From NCBI GenBank assembly GCA_964573285.1, contig CAZNJD010000055.1, forward strand, positions 1-64,000: 64,000 bases of DNA, read 5' to 3'. The stretch comes from UBA1140 sp964573285. GTDB taxonomy: Bacteria > Campylobacterota > Campylobacteria > Campylobacterales > Sulfurovaceae. The notes below the pieces were generated by a model. It saw nothing but the letters and a program-made list of their open reading frames with translations. It did no database searches and had not been told where the DNA came from. The position numbers were made by a program, and so were the translations under genes. Positions 1 to 8,235 of this stretch are shown piece by piece. The first letter of the stretch is position 1, and every line of letters begins with the position of its first letter.

Positions 1-1061
1 TCAAAAGCACTAAAGCTATCTTTTATCTCCATTGTGGTTATAAACCCATTTCCAAATAGCTTTTGGAGGATGCTAAAGTTTCCATTTAATCTATTATCGG
101 TATAGACCAAATATCTTAGTTTGCTATAATCGGTTCGTACATTTAGGTCAACCAAATTTTCAGGTGCATCTCCAGTCAAAAGCAGACTCTTTATATAATA
201 TAAAATCATATCGGTATTATAAATCGTCTCTTTTACTCTTCTGTTAAATCTATAATGGTTATACCAAGCATCAATATCTACTGAACTCATATCCAAACTA
301 TAATAATCAATAATCTTTTGTAACTCCTCTTTTGTCACCCCCACAGCATTATTAAATAGATACTCATTGGTGATATTTGTTCCGATATTGCTTCCACTTG
401 TTACATCATACATCGCTAGAGGGCTAACACCTGTTATAAACATCTTTTTTATAGCTGAACCATTATCACTTGTTCCAGCTTTTAGAAGTTTAAAAAACTC
501 TTTATAAATCGCTTCATCTTTGCTACTAACTAACTTTTTATAATCACTCTGACTATGCATTAGCAAATTATTTATAAAATTATCATACTCATCTATCATT
601 ATATAGATAGATATACCTTGATATTTTAACTGTTTTAGAATGTAATAGAGATTTTTATGTGCATGTTGCTTTTTATCTATAGAGAGATTGATTTTATACT
701 TTTGTAAAAATACCTCCATATCCACATTACACAGATGACTAAAATTTTCATTAATATCACCCTTTGTACTAACAGCACTAAAATCAAACTTTAAAATATG
801 ATAACTACTTGCCTCTTTGGTTCTATTATTTAAAATATAAGTCTCTTGGAAAATCTCTTCAAACTCATTTTTGTAATATATATCATAATAAAATGCCAAC
901 ATATTTAAAAACAGAGACTTACCAAACCGTCTAGGACGAATAAAAAACAGAAAACTTGGCATCATCTCTATTTTTGGTATAAAATGAGTCTTGTCTATAT
1001 AATAAAAATTTTCTAACTTTATTTTTCTAAAGTCGCTCTCTCCGTAGGGTATTTTTTTCAT
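1..1061 (-). CDS. AAA-ATPase-like / PD-(D/E)XK family protein, C-terminus cut by window edge
   Basis: This gene starts at an ATG at 1061-1059 with an AAAGGA ribosome site just upstream and runs off the left edge without a stop, so about 353 codons are visible. The N-terminus reads MKKIPYGESDF followed by FYYIDKTHFI and the phosphate-binding motif RPRRFGKSLF near residues 43-52, the signature of the AAA-ATPase_like family (Pfam PF09820), whose members usually end in a PD-(D/E)XK nuclease-like domain. A Walker-B-like stretch (IYIMIDEYDNF) lies near residue 155. The nuclease-like part would be outside the window. These proteins are common, multicopy and often linked to mobile or defence regions, but their function is not settled. 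No partner gene is visible here. Confidence 0.8.
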   Translation of the reverse strand, partial: MKKIPYGESDFRKIKLENFYYIDKTHFIPKIEMMPSFLFFIRPRRFGKSLFLNMLAFYYDIYYKNEFEEIFQETYILNNRTKEASSYHILKFDFSAVSTKGDINENFSHLCNVDMEVFLQKYKINLSIDKKQHAHKNLYYILKQLKYQGISIYIMIDEYDNFINNLLMHSQSDYKKLVSSKDEAIYKEFFKLLKAGTSDNGSAIKKMFITGVSPLAMYDVTSGSNIGTNITNEYLFNNAVGVTKEELQKIIDYYSLDMSSVDIDAWYNHYRFNRRVKETIYNTDMILYYIKSLLLTGDAPENLVDLNVRTDYSKLRYLVYTDNRLNGNFSILQKLFGNGFITTMEIKDSFSAF

Positions 1062-1161
1062 TTTTTATCCTTTATTCTATCAAAATAAGATAAAAGCTTT
1101 GCATTTATAATTGTAATCTACAAACCAAAAATGATAATATAAAAAATATATGTTAACAATA

Positions 1162-1851
1162 CTATTTGCGAAAAACTAAATAGAATTTTTCAATCTCTTC
1201 CCCATATATAGAAAAAGGAAACTCCTCAAGTAGCTTTAAATTTGTAAATTGAGTTAGCTCTTCTATTCTATGATAGTACTGTATAATCATATCTTGAGAC
1301 TTTTTAAATCTTTCTCCATCTTTTTCAAATAGTGTAAATTCTGAATAGTATTTATTGTCTTTAAAACTGCTATCTATGGTGACAAATCTCGTATTATCAT
1401 CACGAACATATGAACCTACTGCTAACTCTTCAAATGCGTATAGTGAGTTAATATCACATATAAAATAACCACCATCTTTTAATCTCTCTTCTATACATCT
1501 CATAAATCTTTTAAGTTCTTTTGTATTTAGGTAGTTTACCATATCAAATACTGCTGTTATCACTTGAAATTTTTTATCCAATTTACACAAATCTATACAT
1601 TTAGCATTTATACCTTTGCTTTTAGTCGTTTCTACCATTAGAGGGCTTAAATCTATCCCCATAAGTTTTGCATTTGGGAATTGGTTAGTTAGTTGTCTTA
1701 GAAACTCTCCTCTACCACATCCTATATCTAGTAGTGAATTAAACTCTAGTGTTTGTAGGGTAGAGAAGTAGTTTTCATATAGTTTAGGAGTAACCTCATT
1801 GACACCTAATAAATCCTCTACCTTTGAGTATAAATCAAGAGCCTTATGCAC
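1162..1851 (-). CDS. class I SAM-dependent methyltransferase
   Basis: A 229-residue cytosolic protein with the Rossmann SAM-binding motif I LLDIGCGRGEFL at about residues 40-51, motif II acid in MGIDLS, and a post-motif region (CDINSLYAFEE) typical of small-molecule or generic methyltransferases. The substrate cannot be read from the sequence. Its start overlaps the end of hisG by 8 bp, so it is probably translated from the same mRNA as hisG and coaX. There is no evidence that it takes part in histidine synthesis. Confidence 0.75.
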   Translation of the reverse strand: MHKALDLYSKVEDLLGVNEVTPKLYENYFSTLQTLEFNSLLDIGCGRGEFLRQLTNQFPNAKLMGIDLSPLMVETTKSKGINAKCIDLCKLDKKFQVITAVFDMVNYLNTKELKRFMRCIEERLKDGGYFICDINSLYAFEELAVGSYVRDDNTRFVTIDSSFKDNKYYSEFTLFEKDGERFKKSQDMIIQYYHRIEELTQFTNLKLLEEFPFSIYGEEIEKFYLVFRK

Positions 1852-2464
1852 GGCTTTTTACCACGCCGTTTATCTGCTCATATAGAGATAAGATTTCATC
1901 TTTTTTAGCGTAGTAGCTATTTTTATTGGCTATAAGCTGTGCAGATGAATTCATAATATCTTCAGCTACTTTGAGTCCGTTTTCTCTCATGGTTGCTCCA
2001 GTTTCTACTATATCTACAATAGCATCAGAGAGTCCTACTAGTGGAGCTAATTCTATAGAACCATATAGTTTGATAATCTCAACTCCAACAGCTTTGGATG
2101 CAAAATATTTTTGAGTTATATTTACCATCTTGGTAGCTATTTTAATATTTGGTTTACTCCAATCAAGCTCATCTTCATTTTTAATTCCAATAGCAACTTT
2201 GCATCGTCCTAAATTCATATCAAGAAGTTTAATAATATCTAACTCTTTTTCAGTTATCACATCAAGTCCAACAACCCCAATATCAGCTGAACCATGCTCT
2301 ACATAGGTTGGTACATCTTGGTTTCGTACATTTAGAAAACGAAAATTCCCAACTTCCATAATAAGCTCTCGCCCTTCAAACTTAAACTCTCCACCAAATA
2401 TCTCTGAAAATATCTCCAAAGTCTCTTCTGCAATTCTTCCTTTTGGAAGTGCAACTGTTAACAT
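1844..2464 (-). CDS. hisG: ATP phosphoribosyltransferase, short-form catalytic subunit
   Basis: HisG condenses ATP and PRPP in the first, committed step of histidine biosynthesis. The 206-residue length and lack of a C-terminal ACT-like domain mark the short form, which needs the HisRS-like regulatory subunit HisZ; no hisZ lies in this window. The N-terminus LTVALPKGRI and the PRPP-binding loop VDIVETGATMRENGL near residues 150-165 are diagnostic. It sits 1 bp downstream of coaX and overlaps the methyltransferase, forming a three-gene operon separate from other his genes. Confidence 0.95.
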   Translation of the reverse strand: MLTVALPKGRIAEETLEIFSEIFGGEFKFEGRELIMEVGNFRFLNVRNQDVPTYVEHGSADIGVVGLDVITEKELDIIKLLDMNLGRCKVAIGIKNEDELDWSKPNIKIATKMVNITQKYFASKAVGVEIIKLYGSIELAPLVGLSDAIVDIVETGATMRENGLKVAEDIMNSSAQLIANKNSYYAKKDEILSLYEQINGVVKSRA

Positions 2465-2465
2465 C

Positions 2466-3077
2466 TTAGTCCTTTAATGCGTTTTTAATACCCTTAAAAA
2501 TCAATTCTTCATCAAATATAGCATTATCAAAAAATGAACTGATTAACTCTCCATCACCACCTGATATATATATCTTTTTATTGTTTTGACTTTTCTCTAT
2601 GAGCATTTTTATTGATGCGATTATACCATAGCTTATCCCATCTTTTGTTGTTTGGGGTAGGGTGTCTAGTGAAATATTTGAATTTAGATTAGTTTTTAGA
2701 GCAGGTGAAATATTTGCATAAGCATTTAGATATGCCTCAATACCTGGTAATATAAATCCACCTTGGTATATACCAAGGTTCATTATATCAACAGTAATCG
2801 CAGTTCCTGCACTTATGAAAATGCCATCTCTATGAGATAAACATAATGCTTGTCTATCTATTCCCATAGTTGAGTATGCATTTGGTAGTTTGATTTTATC
2901 AGATATATCTATCCAATTCTTTAATGAGTTAAATTTAGATTTTAGTTGCTGTTTGACTATGATATAATATATTTTATGGTTGCTATATTTATCTATAGCT
3001 TCTTGATGTGTTAGATGTATGACTCTATTACTATTATAAATATGAACTCTACTGTTTCCTATATCCACTAATAACAT
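2466..3077 (-). CDS. coaX: type III pantothenate kinase
   Basis: CoaX phosphorylates pantothenate in the first step of coenzyme A synthesis; type III enzymes belong to the acetate/sugar-kinase-like fold and need a monovalent cation. Visible motifs are the N-terminal phosphate loop LLVDIGNSRVH, the substrate-region segment MGIDRQALC near residue 72 and the second phosphate motif FISAGTAITVDI near residue 90. At 203 residues it is a little shorter than many homologues, as is usual in Campylobacterota. It is the first gene of the coaX-hisG-methyltransferase operon. Confidence 0.9.
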   Translation of the reverse strand: MLLVDIGNSRVHIYNSNRVIHLTHQEAIDKYSNHKIYYIIVKQQLKSKFNSLKNWIDISDKIKLPNAYSTMGIDRQALCLSHRDGIFISAGTAITVDIMNLGIYQGGFILPGIEAYLNAYANISPALKTNLNSNISLDTLPQTTKDGISYGIIASIKMLIEKSQNNKKIYISGGDGELISSFFDNAIFDEELIFKGIKNALKD

Positions 3078-3165
3078 TATATTTTACCTTAAATTTATAA
3101 ATTAACAACAAATAATACACAAATTTTGATTAAAATATAATAGATGATAACACAAAGGATAAAGT

Positions 3166-3933
3166 ATGCTAAAATCTATATTAATTACATCTCTGATGGC
3201 AACTACTCTATTAATTGCTGATAATACATATTTAGGTATACCAATTATTAAAAATACTCAACATCAAAAAGTAAAGAAATCAAAACTTAAACGAACTAGA
3301 AGCTTTAAAAAAGATGACCATCGATATAATAAACGGTATAGAAATTTTGATTATGACCGTAATGGTTATTATAATGATGATGGGTTTTATTTTGGTTTTT
3401 TTGATAGAAATGGATATTTTTATAATAATATATATTTTGAATATAATTCTCAATATGGATATACTGATAGATTTTATAGAAGAGGTTATTTTGAACCTTC
3501 TCATCATCACTATAGAAGATATACCTATTATAGAGATAATGATTGGAATAGAGTACACCAATATAGAGAACCTGATGTAATCATATATAATAACTATTAT
3601 GAGAGTCAACCTGAACCATATTATTATGAACCTTATTATCAACCCTATTATTATAGAAGAGAAGGACATGTGATGTCACATCATTATCGTGAAGATAGAC
3701 GAGATAGTTATAGACGAGACCATGCATATAGGAATTCACACTATAATAATCATAGACACAATTCTCATAGTAGAAGAGACTCTTATGATAGAGAGTATCA
3801 TAGAGATAGTGGGAGAATAAGTAATCATAGATTTTCAAATAGTAATTCACATAGGAGTCCTATTAGAAGCTTAGGTCATATTCATGATAGAAAATCTTCT
3901 GATAAAAAAGGACGATTACAAATTACAAAATAA
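3166..3933 (+). CDS. exported Tyr/Arg/His/Asn-rich low-complexity protein
   Basis: I do not recognise this 255-residue protein. It begins with a clear Sec signal peptide (MLKSILITSLMATTLLIADN) and a Lys/Arg-rich linker. The rest, from about residue 45, is strikingly rich in Tyr, Arg, His, Asn, Asp and Ser, with patches such as YYESQPEPYYYEPYYQPYYY, and it has almost no hydrophobic core apart from Phe/Tyr. It is predicted disordered and basic. A ribosome site (AAAGG) precedes the ATG. Long open frames on the other strand here are artefacts of the A/T-rich codons. A periplasmic, cell-wall or matrix role is possible but unproven. The next gene follows by 59 bp on the same strand. Confidence 0.7.
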   Translation: MLKSILITSLMATTLLIADNTYLGIPIIKNTQHQKVKKSKLKRTRSFKKDDHRYNKRYRNFDYDRNGYYNDDGFYFGFFDRNGYFYNNIYFEYNSQYGYTDRFYRRGYFEPSHHHYRRYTYYRDNDWNRVHQYREPDVIIYNNYYESQPEPYYYEPYYQPYYYRREGHVMSHHYREDRRDSYRRDHAYRNSHYNNHRHNSHSRRDSYDREYHRDSGRISNHRFSNSNSHRSPIRSLGHIHDRKSSDKKGRLQITK

Positions 3934-3992
3934 TAAATTAATATTACTTTAAGTAAAAATAGTATATTTTATATTAAAAAGAGGAATTTATT

Positions 3993-4901
3993 GTGTTAAC
4001 AAGAGAGATTAAAGAGTATAGAGAGATTAAAGAGAAAGCTAGAACATATTTATGTTATATTATGAGTAGTAATATATCATATAGTTCAGGTGAAGGGAAT
4101 TTAGAGATGCTTCTTAACAATATGGATGTATTAAAAAGAGCTATTCCCAAAAGCGAGGTTTTATATGCTCTTGATGCTAATGGAATACAAATTACAAATA
4201 ATGTTTCTCAATTTACAAATTTGAATGGTATTAACAAAGGCAAAGATAAGAGTAGTCGTTCATATTTCTATAATACCAAAAAACAGCATAGATGTGAAAT
4301 TTCTGACCCCTATCCATCAATAGCAAGTAAACATCTAATTGTAACTGCTAGTTTTCCTATTTATGATATAGATGATAATCTTTTGGTTATTATATGTGTA
4401 GAGATTAGTCTTAAAAATATTTTACGAATAGTACATCCTAGTTCAATTGATTCTATATTTGGTAGTGCTAGTAAAGTTATTTATACTATATTTTCTTTGG
4501 CTCTATTTTTTGTGTCAATGCTTCTTTTTCTTAAAGGGATTACTAGTTTTGTAGGGTATGGTTTAGATTTTCACAAAGTAGAGATAAATGATATGTTCAA
4601 ATCAACAATTTTGCTTACTTTATCTCTAGCCATAGTCGATTTGGTCAAAGCAATCTTTGAAGAAGAGGTATTAGGTAAAGAGAAAAAAGATGGTGCTGGA
4701 GATACCCACCAGACCATGGTTCGATTTTTGGGTTCTATTATTATTGCTCTATCTATAGAAGCTTTGATGTTAGTATTTAAATTTGCACTCAATGACCCTA
4801 GTCAACTTCTATACGCTGTTTATCTGATATTTGGGGTAACAGCTTTAATTATGGGACTCTCTTATTATCTCAAAGTGAGTCATGATAGTTGTGATAACTG
4901 A
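3993..4901 (+). CDS. membrane protein with N-terminal PDC/Cache-like sensor domain
   Basis: The gene starts with GTG at 3993, with GAGG eight bases upstream. Residues 1-150 look like a PDC (Cache) fold: a helical start, IPKSEVLYALDANGIQ, and the segment SRSYFYN...DPYPSI that is typical of ligand-binding PDC domains, ending in ILLVIICVE-like strands. Unusually, no membrane segment precedes this domain. Residues 165-300 carry about four transmembrane helices with a conserved-looking cytoplasmic loop (DLVKAIFEEEVLG). No kinase, GGDEF or chemotaxis output is present. It resembles PDC-sensor membrane proteins of unknown role in Campylobacterota. It ends 2 bp from the convergent M3 peptidase gene. 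Confidence 0.65.
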   Translation: MLTREIKEYREIKEKARTYLCYIMSSNISYSSGEGNLEMLLNNMDVLKRAIPKSEVLYALDANGIQITNNVSQFTNLNGINKGKDKSSRSYFYNTKKQHRCEISDPYPSIASKHLIVTASFPIYDIDDNLLVIICVEISLKNILRIVHPSSIDSIFGSASKVIYTIFSLALFFVSMLLFLKGITSFVGYGLDFHKVEINDMFKSTILLTLSLAIVDLVKAIFEEEVLGKEKKDGAGDTHQTMVRFLGSIIIALSIEALMLVFKFALNDPSQLLYAVYLIFGVTALIMGLSYYLKVSHDSCDN

Positions 4902-4916
4902 TTTTACTCAGTTATC
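4893..4916. terminator. bidirectional terminator-like hairpin
   Basis: A perfect 9-bp inverted repeat (GATAACTGA, loop TTTTAC, TCAGTTATC) spans the two stop codons of the convergent genes ending at 4901 and 4904. There is no long U tract, so its strength is uncertain. Confidence 0.5.
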
Positions 4917-6859
4917 CCATAAAGCTTTAATAGACTCTCTACTTTTGCATCTCTACCTAACCATTGGTGGTAGAGTCTATTCATATCTTCAGAACTTCCT
5001 CTGTTTAGAATAAACTTATAATATCCATCTGCCTTTTCTTGATTGAAACTACCATCATCATCCAAACACTCGAAAAATGCATCAGCACTAAGTACTTCTG
5101 CCCATTTATAGCTATAGTATCCAGCAGAATATCCACCTGAGAATATATGTCCAAAGCCATTTTGAAATTTATTATAGCTTGGTACTTGTAGTAGTGAGGT
5201 TCTTTTTCGTATATCATCTAATAGGGCTTGAACCTCATCTCCTTGATATAGTTTTTGGTGTACTCTTATATCAAATAAACTAAATTCAACTTGCCGTAGT
5301 ATTCCCAATGCTGATTGAAAGTTTTTACTATCTTTTATTTTTTTTAATAGCTCATTACTCATAGGTTCACCACTTTTATAATGAAAAGCAAACTCTCGTA
5401 GTATCTCTTTCTCATAAGCAAAATTTTCCAAAAACTGTGATGGGAACTCTACAACATCCCAAGCTATCCCATTAACTCCAGATAGTGCATGTTGATGACA
5501 TTTTGAGAATAAATGATGAATACCGTGACCCATCTCATGAAATAGAGTTACCACATCATCATGTCTTAACAGACTTGGATTTTCATCTGTTGAAGCAGGA
5601 AAATTACACACTATAAATACTACAGGTAGGTGCCATTTTCCTTGGCTATCAATAAAATGAGTCTGCCAATTATTCATCCAAGCACCACCTCTTTTCTCTT
5701 TTCTAGCTTCAAGGTCAAAATATATTCGTCCAGATACTTTACCATCTTTATAAATATCAAATACTTTTGTACTTTTATGCCATATAGGAGTATTGGAAGA
5801 TTTAAAGTTTATTCCAAATAATCCTGATACGACACTTAATAGACCATTTAGAACTCTAGTTTGTTCGAAATATGGTTTAGTCATATTTTCATCAAACTCA
5901 AATTTAGCTTTTTTAAGTTTTTCACTATAGTAAGCTATATCAAAAGGTTGTAGATTACCTATTTCATCCTCTTCCCATGCAAAAGCTTTTAGTTCATCTA
6001 ACTCTTTGATAGCTTGTGGTTTAGCTAGTTTTACTAATTTTTCTAAAAATTCAATAACTATTAAAGCTGATGGAGCATCTTTGGTAGCTAGTGATAAATT
6101 TGTATAGTTATCAAATCCAAGAATTTTAGCTTTTTGGTTTCGTAGAGATAATATCTCATCTATAATTTCTGCATTTTGAGGAGCTCTTGAAGAGTAAGCT
6201 TTATATAACTCTTCTCTATATGTACGGTTAATTCCATAAGTCATATATGCTAAATAGCTAGGAATTTGGAGTGTAAATTTATATACTATTTTATCATCTA
6301 TTTGGGTTTTGGCAAGTGCCAAATCACTATCAGGAATACCAACTACATCTTTTTTGTCTTCTATTATTAGCTCATAAGTACTATTGGCATCAAGTAAATT
6401 TTGAGAAAATTTATTAGATAGTTCACTTAGTTTTATATTTATCTTTTCTAACTCTTTTTTCTGTTCTATCGGAAGTTCAGCTCCTGATAATATAAAATCT
6501 CTAATATTATTATTTATTACTTTTTTCTCTTCTAAATCATTAGAAGTTATACTCTTTATCTTTTCAAAAAGTTTCTCATTTTGTGCTATTTGACTACTAA
6601 ATTTGGATAATTGAGGGAGTGACTCTTCATAAGCCTTTTTGGACTCTTCTGAATTATTTACACTATTAAGGTGAGATAATGGTGTAAAAAAAAGCTCTAA
6701 TTCATTATCCAAATCTTGCATAGGTTTGAGTACCTCTTTGTAGCTAATTTTATCGCTGTTGGTAATCTCATTTATAGTTTCTAGTTGTTTTGCTAATAAT
6801 TTCTCTAAATTTTTTGGGAACTGTTCTAAGTTATCGACTTTAAATTCGGTAAATTTCAT
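4904..6859 (-). CDS. M3 family oligopeptidase (oligopeptidase A / PrlC-like)
   Basis: A 651-residue cytosolic zinc metallopeptidase, full length for the thimet-oligopeptidase/OpdA group, which degrades short peptides including cleaved signal peptides. The zinc site HEMGHGIHHLF lies near residues 440-450, followed by the third ligand glutamate in FPSQFLENFAYE. The C-terminal GHIFSGGYSAGYYSY motif, which carries the substrate-binding His/Tyr residues of the family, is present near residues 575-590. It stands alone on the minus strand, with the PDC-sensor gene convergent on one side. Confidence 0.93.
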   Translation of the reverse strand: MKFTEFKVDNLEQFPKNLEKLLAKQLETINEITNSDKISYKEVLKPMQDLDNELELFFTPLSHLNSVNNSEESKKAYEESLPQLSKFSSQIAQNEKLFEKIKSITSNDLEEKKVINNNIRDFILSGAELPIEQKKELEKINIKLSELSNKFSQNLLDANSTYELIIEDKKDVVGIPDSDLALAKTQIDDKIVYKFTLQIPSYLAYMTYGINRTYREELYKAYSSRAPQNAEIIDEILSLRNQKAKILGFDNYTNLSLATKDAPSALIVIEFLEKLVKLAKPQAIKELDELKAFAWEEDEIGNLQPFDIAYYSEKLKKAKFEFDENMTKPYFEQTRVLNGLLSVVSGLFGINFKSSNTPIWHKSTKVFDIYKDGKVSGRIYFDLEARKEKRGGAWMNNWQTHFIDSQGKWHLPVVFIVCNFPASTDENPSLLRHDDVVTLFHEMGHGIHHLFSKCHQHALSGVNGIAWDVVEFPSQFLENFAYEKEILREFAFHYKSGEPMSNELLKKIKDSKNFQSALGILRQVEFSLFDIRVHQKLYQGDEVQALLDDIRKRTSLLQVPSYNKFQNGFGHIFSGGYSAGYYSYKWAEVLSADAFFECLDDDGSFNQEKADGYYKFILNRGSSEDMNRLYHQWLGRDAKVESLLKLYGITE

Positions 6860-6916
6860 ATGTATAATCCTATGGTAATAATTGTGGGGATTATAGCGAA
6901 ATAATTTTATAGCTTC

Positions 6917-7519
6917 CTATTTTTTTATCTTATTTAATGCTTGTTTAATATCACTCTCTATCATCTCTTCAGGGATACTACCCTCATAATGAGTATAATA
7001 TTTTCCATTTAAAAAAAGTATCATTAATGGTAGAGAAAAATTAGGTTTGAGATGTAGTTTTGGAGCTATGAAGTTAGCAAATTTTACACTATTTTTTATA
7101 TCTTTGGATACAAAAAAGTTTATTTTTTGTGAAGCTATAAATTTATCTATATCTATATCTTTTATATTATTGTCATAAATTAGTGTTCCTAAAATATATA
7201 AGTTCTCTTTATACTTTTTTTGTAGATTATTTAGATGTGGTATCTGTCCAATACAAGGTGGACACCATGTTGCTAAAAAGTTTATCAGAACTATTGGTTG
7301 CTTTATATTTAAAAAACTATAATAGTTTTGTTTTACTTTGATATTTTGAGTTTGATTTTCCAAATTGGTAAAAAGAAAATTATACTCTTTTATTGGAGTT
7401 TGAGTAGGTATAGGTTTTGTCTCTTGAACCTCTTCAGGTATTTCTCGTTTTTGATTATTTCCACATCCTAAAAGAGATATGTTTAGTATAAGTATAAATA
7501 TATAAAAATTGTTTTTCAT
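6917..7519 (-). CDS. TlpA-family thioredoxin-fold lipoprotein
   Basis: A 200-residue exported thiol-disulfide protein. The signal sequence ends in the lipobox LLGCGN, so the mature protein should be lipid-anchored at Cys19 and face the periplasm. The thioredoxin active site WCPPC follows the strand VLINFLATW near residue 90, typical of TlpA/ResA proteins that reduce cytochrome c apoprotein or other periplasmic thiols. The cis-proline region is visible as KPNFSLPLMIL. It is not next to cytochrome-maturation genes here, so the client is unknown. Confidence 0.85.
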   Translation of the reverse strand: MKNNFYIFILILNISLLGCGNNQKREIPEEVQETKPIPTQTPIKEYNFLFTNLENQTQNIKVKQNYYSFLNIKQPIVLINFLATWCPPCIGQIPHLNNLQKKYKENLYILGTLIYDNNIKDIDIDKFIASQKINFFVSKDIKNSVKFANFIAPKLHLKPNFSLPLMILFLNGKYYTHYEGSIPEEMIESDIKQALNKIKK

Positions 7520-7584
7520 TTTAAAGCAAATCTTTACTGTTTTTTAGTGATTATATCAAAAAAATATAAAATAAGTCGGATTTG

Positions 7585-8235
7585 ATGGATAAAAGTAAAT
7601 TTAGAAGAGAGTGTATAGATGGATTAAAACGAGGTAATCAAGTAATAAATTATCGTTTAGATAAAATTGTAACTCAATTATTATATAAATATATCAAAAA
7701 AAGAAGATATAAGGTAGTAATGCTTTATATCCCTTTAAAAATAGAGGTTAATATAGGTAATTTAATTACACAACTACGAAAAGAGGGTATTACTCTTTTG
7801 GTTCCATTTATGGTAGGTAAAAGCTTTAGATTGGTAAAATATAGATTGCCTATCAAAATAAAAAAATTTGGTGTAAAAGAACCTAATATATCTAATCTTA
7901 TTTACAAGAAGATAGAGTTGGCTATAGTCCCAATTATCGGGATGGATGAGTCATTTAGGAGAGTTGGTTTTGGCAAAGGATTTTATGATAGATTTTTCGC
8001 AGGGAGTGGAAATAGAGTAGATAGAGTCTTTTTTGTAGGAAGAAAACAGTGCATATCTAAAAATATTATAACTGATAATTATGATGTAAAAGGAAATGTT
8101 TATATTACACCAAAAAAAATTTTAAATAATAAAAATAATATATTTAGGGATTTAGGCTCCTTGAAAAGGAGAAAAGATGATAGAAGAGGTATCTATAGTA
8201 GCGACAATAGCAGCTATTTTGGGAGCATTGGCTAG
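7585..8235 (+). CDS. 5-formyltetrahydrofolate cyclo-ligase family protein
   Basis: This enzyme converts 5-formyl-THF to 5,10-methenyl-THF using ATP. The family signature is the C-terminal block VPIIGMDESFRRVGFGKGFYDRF at residues 110-132 (the GxGxGxYDR-type motif), and the N-terminal basic ATP-binding region is also seen. I place the start at ATG 7585 rather than the TTG one codon earlier, because the only GGA ribosome-like sequence fits it better. The reading frame continues 59 bp into rny, giving a C-terminal tail (DDRRGIYSSDN) that is an overlap by-product and probably not part of the fold. The first TTG/ATG and the long overlap imply translational coupling with rny. Confidence 0.82.
   Translation: MDKSKFRRECIDGLKRGNQVINYRLDKIVTQLLYKYIKKRRYKVVMLYIPLKIEVNIGNLITQLRKEGITLLVPFMVGKSFRLVKYRLPIKIKKFGVKEPNISNLIYKKIELAIVPIIGMDESFRRVGFGKGFYDRFFAGSGNRVDRVFFVGRKQCISKNIITDNYDVKGNVYITPKKILNNKNNIFRDLGSLKRRKDDRRGIYSSDNSSYFGSIG

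Noticed and set aside
3280..3850. Long ORFs on other frames and strand within the Tyr-rich gene
   Set aside because: They are artefacts of its biased AAT/TAT/AGA codon use; no ribosome site, and Ile/Tyr-rich nonsense proteins.
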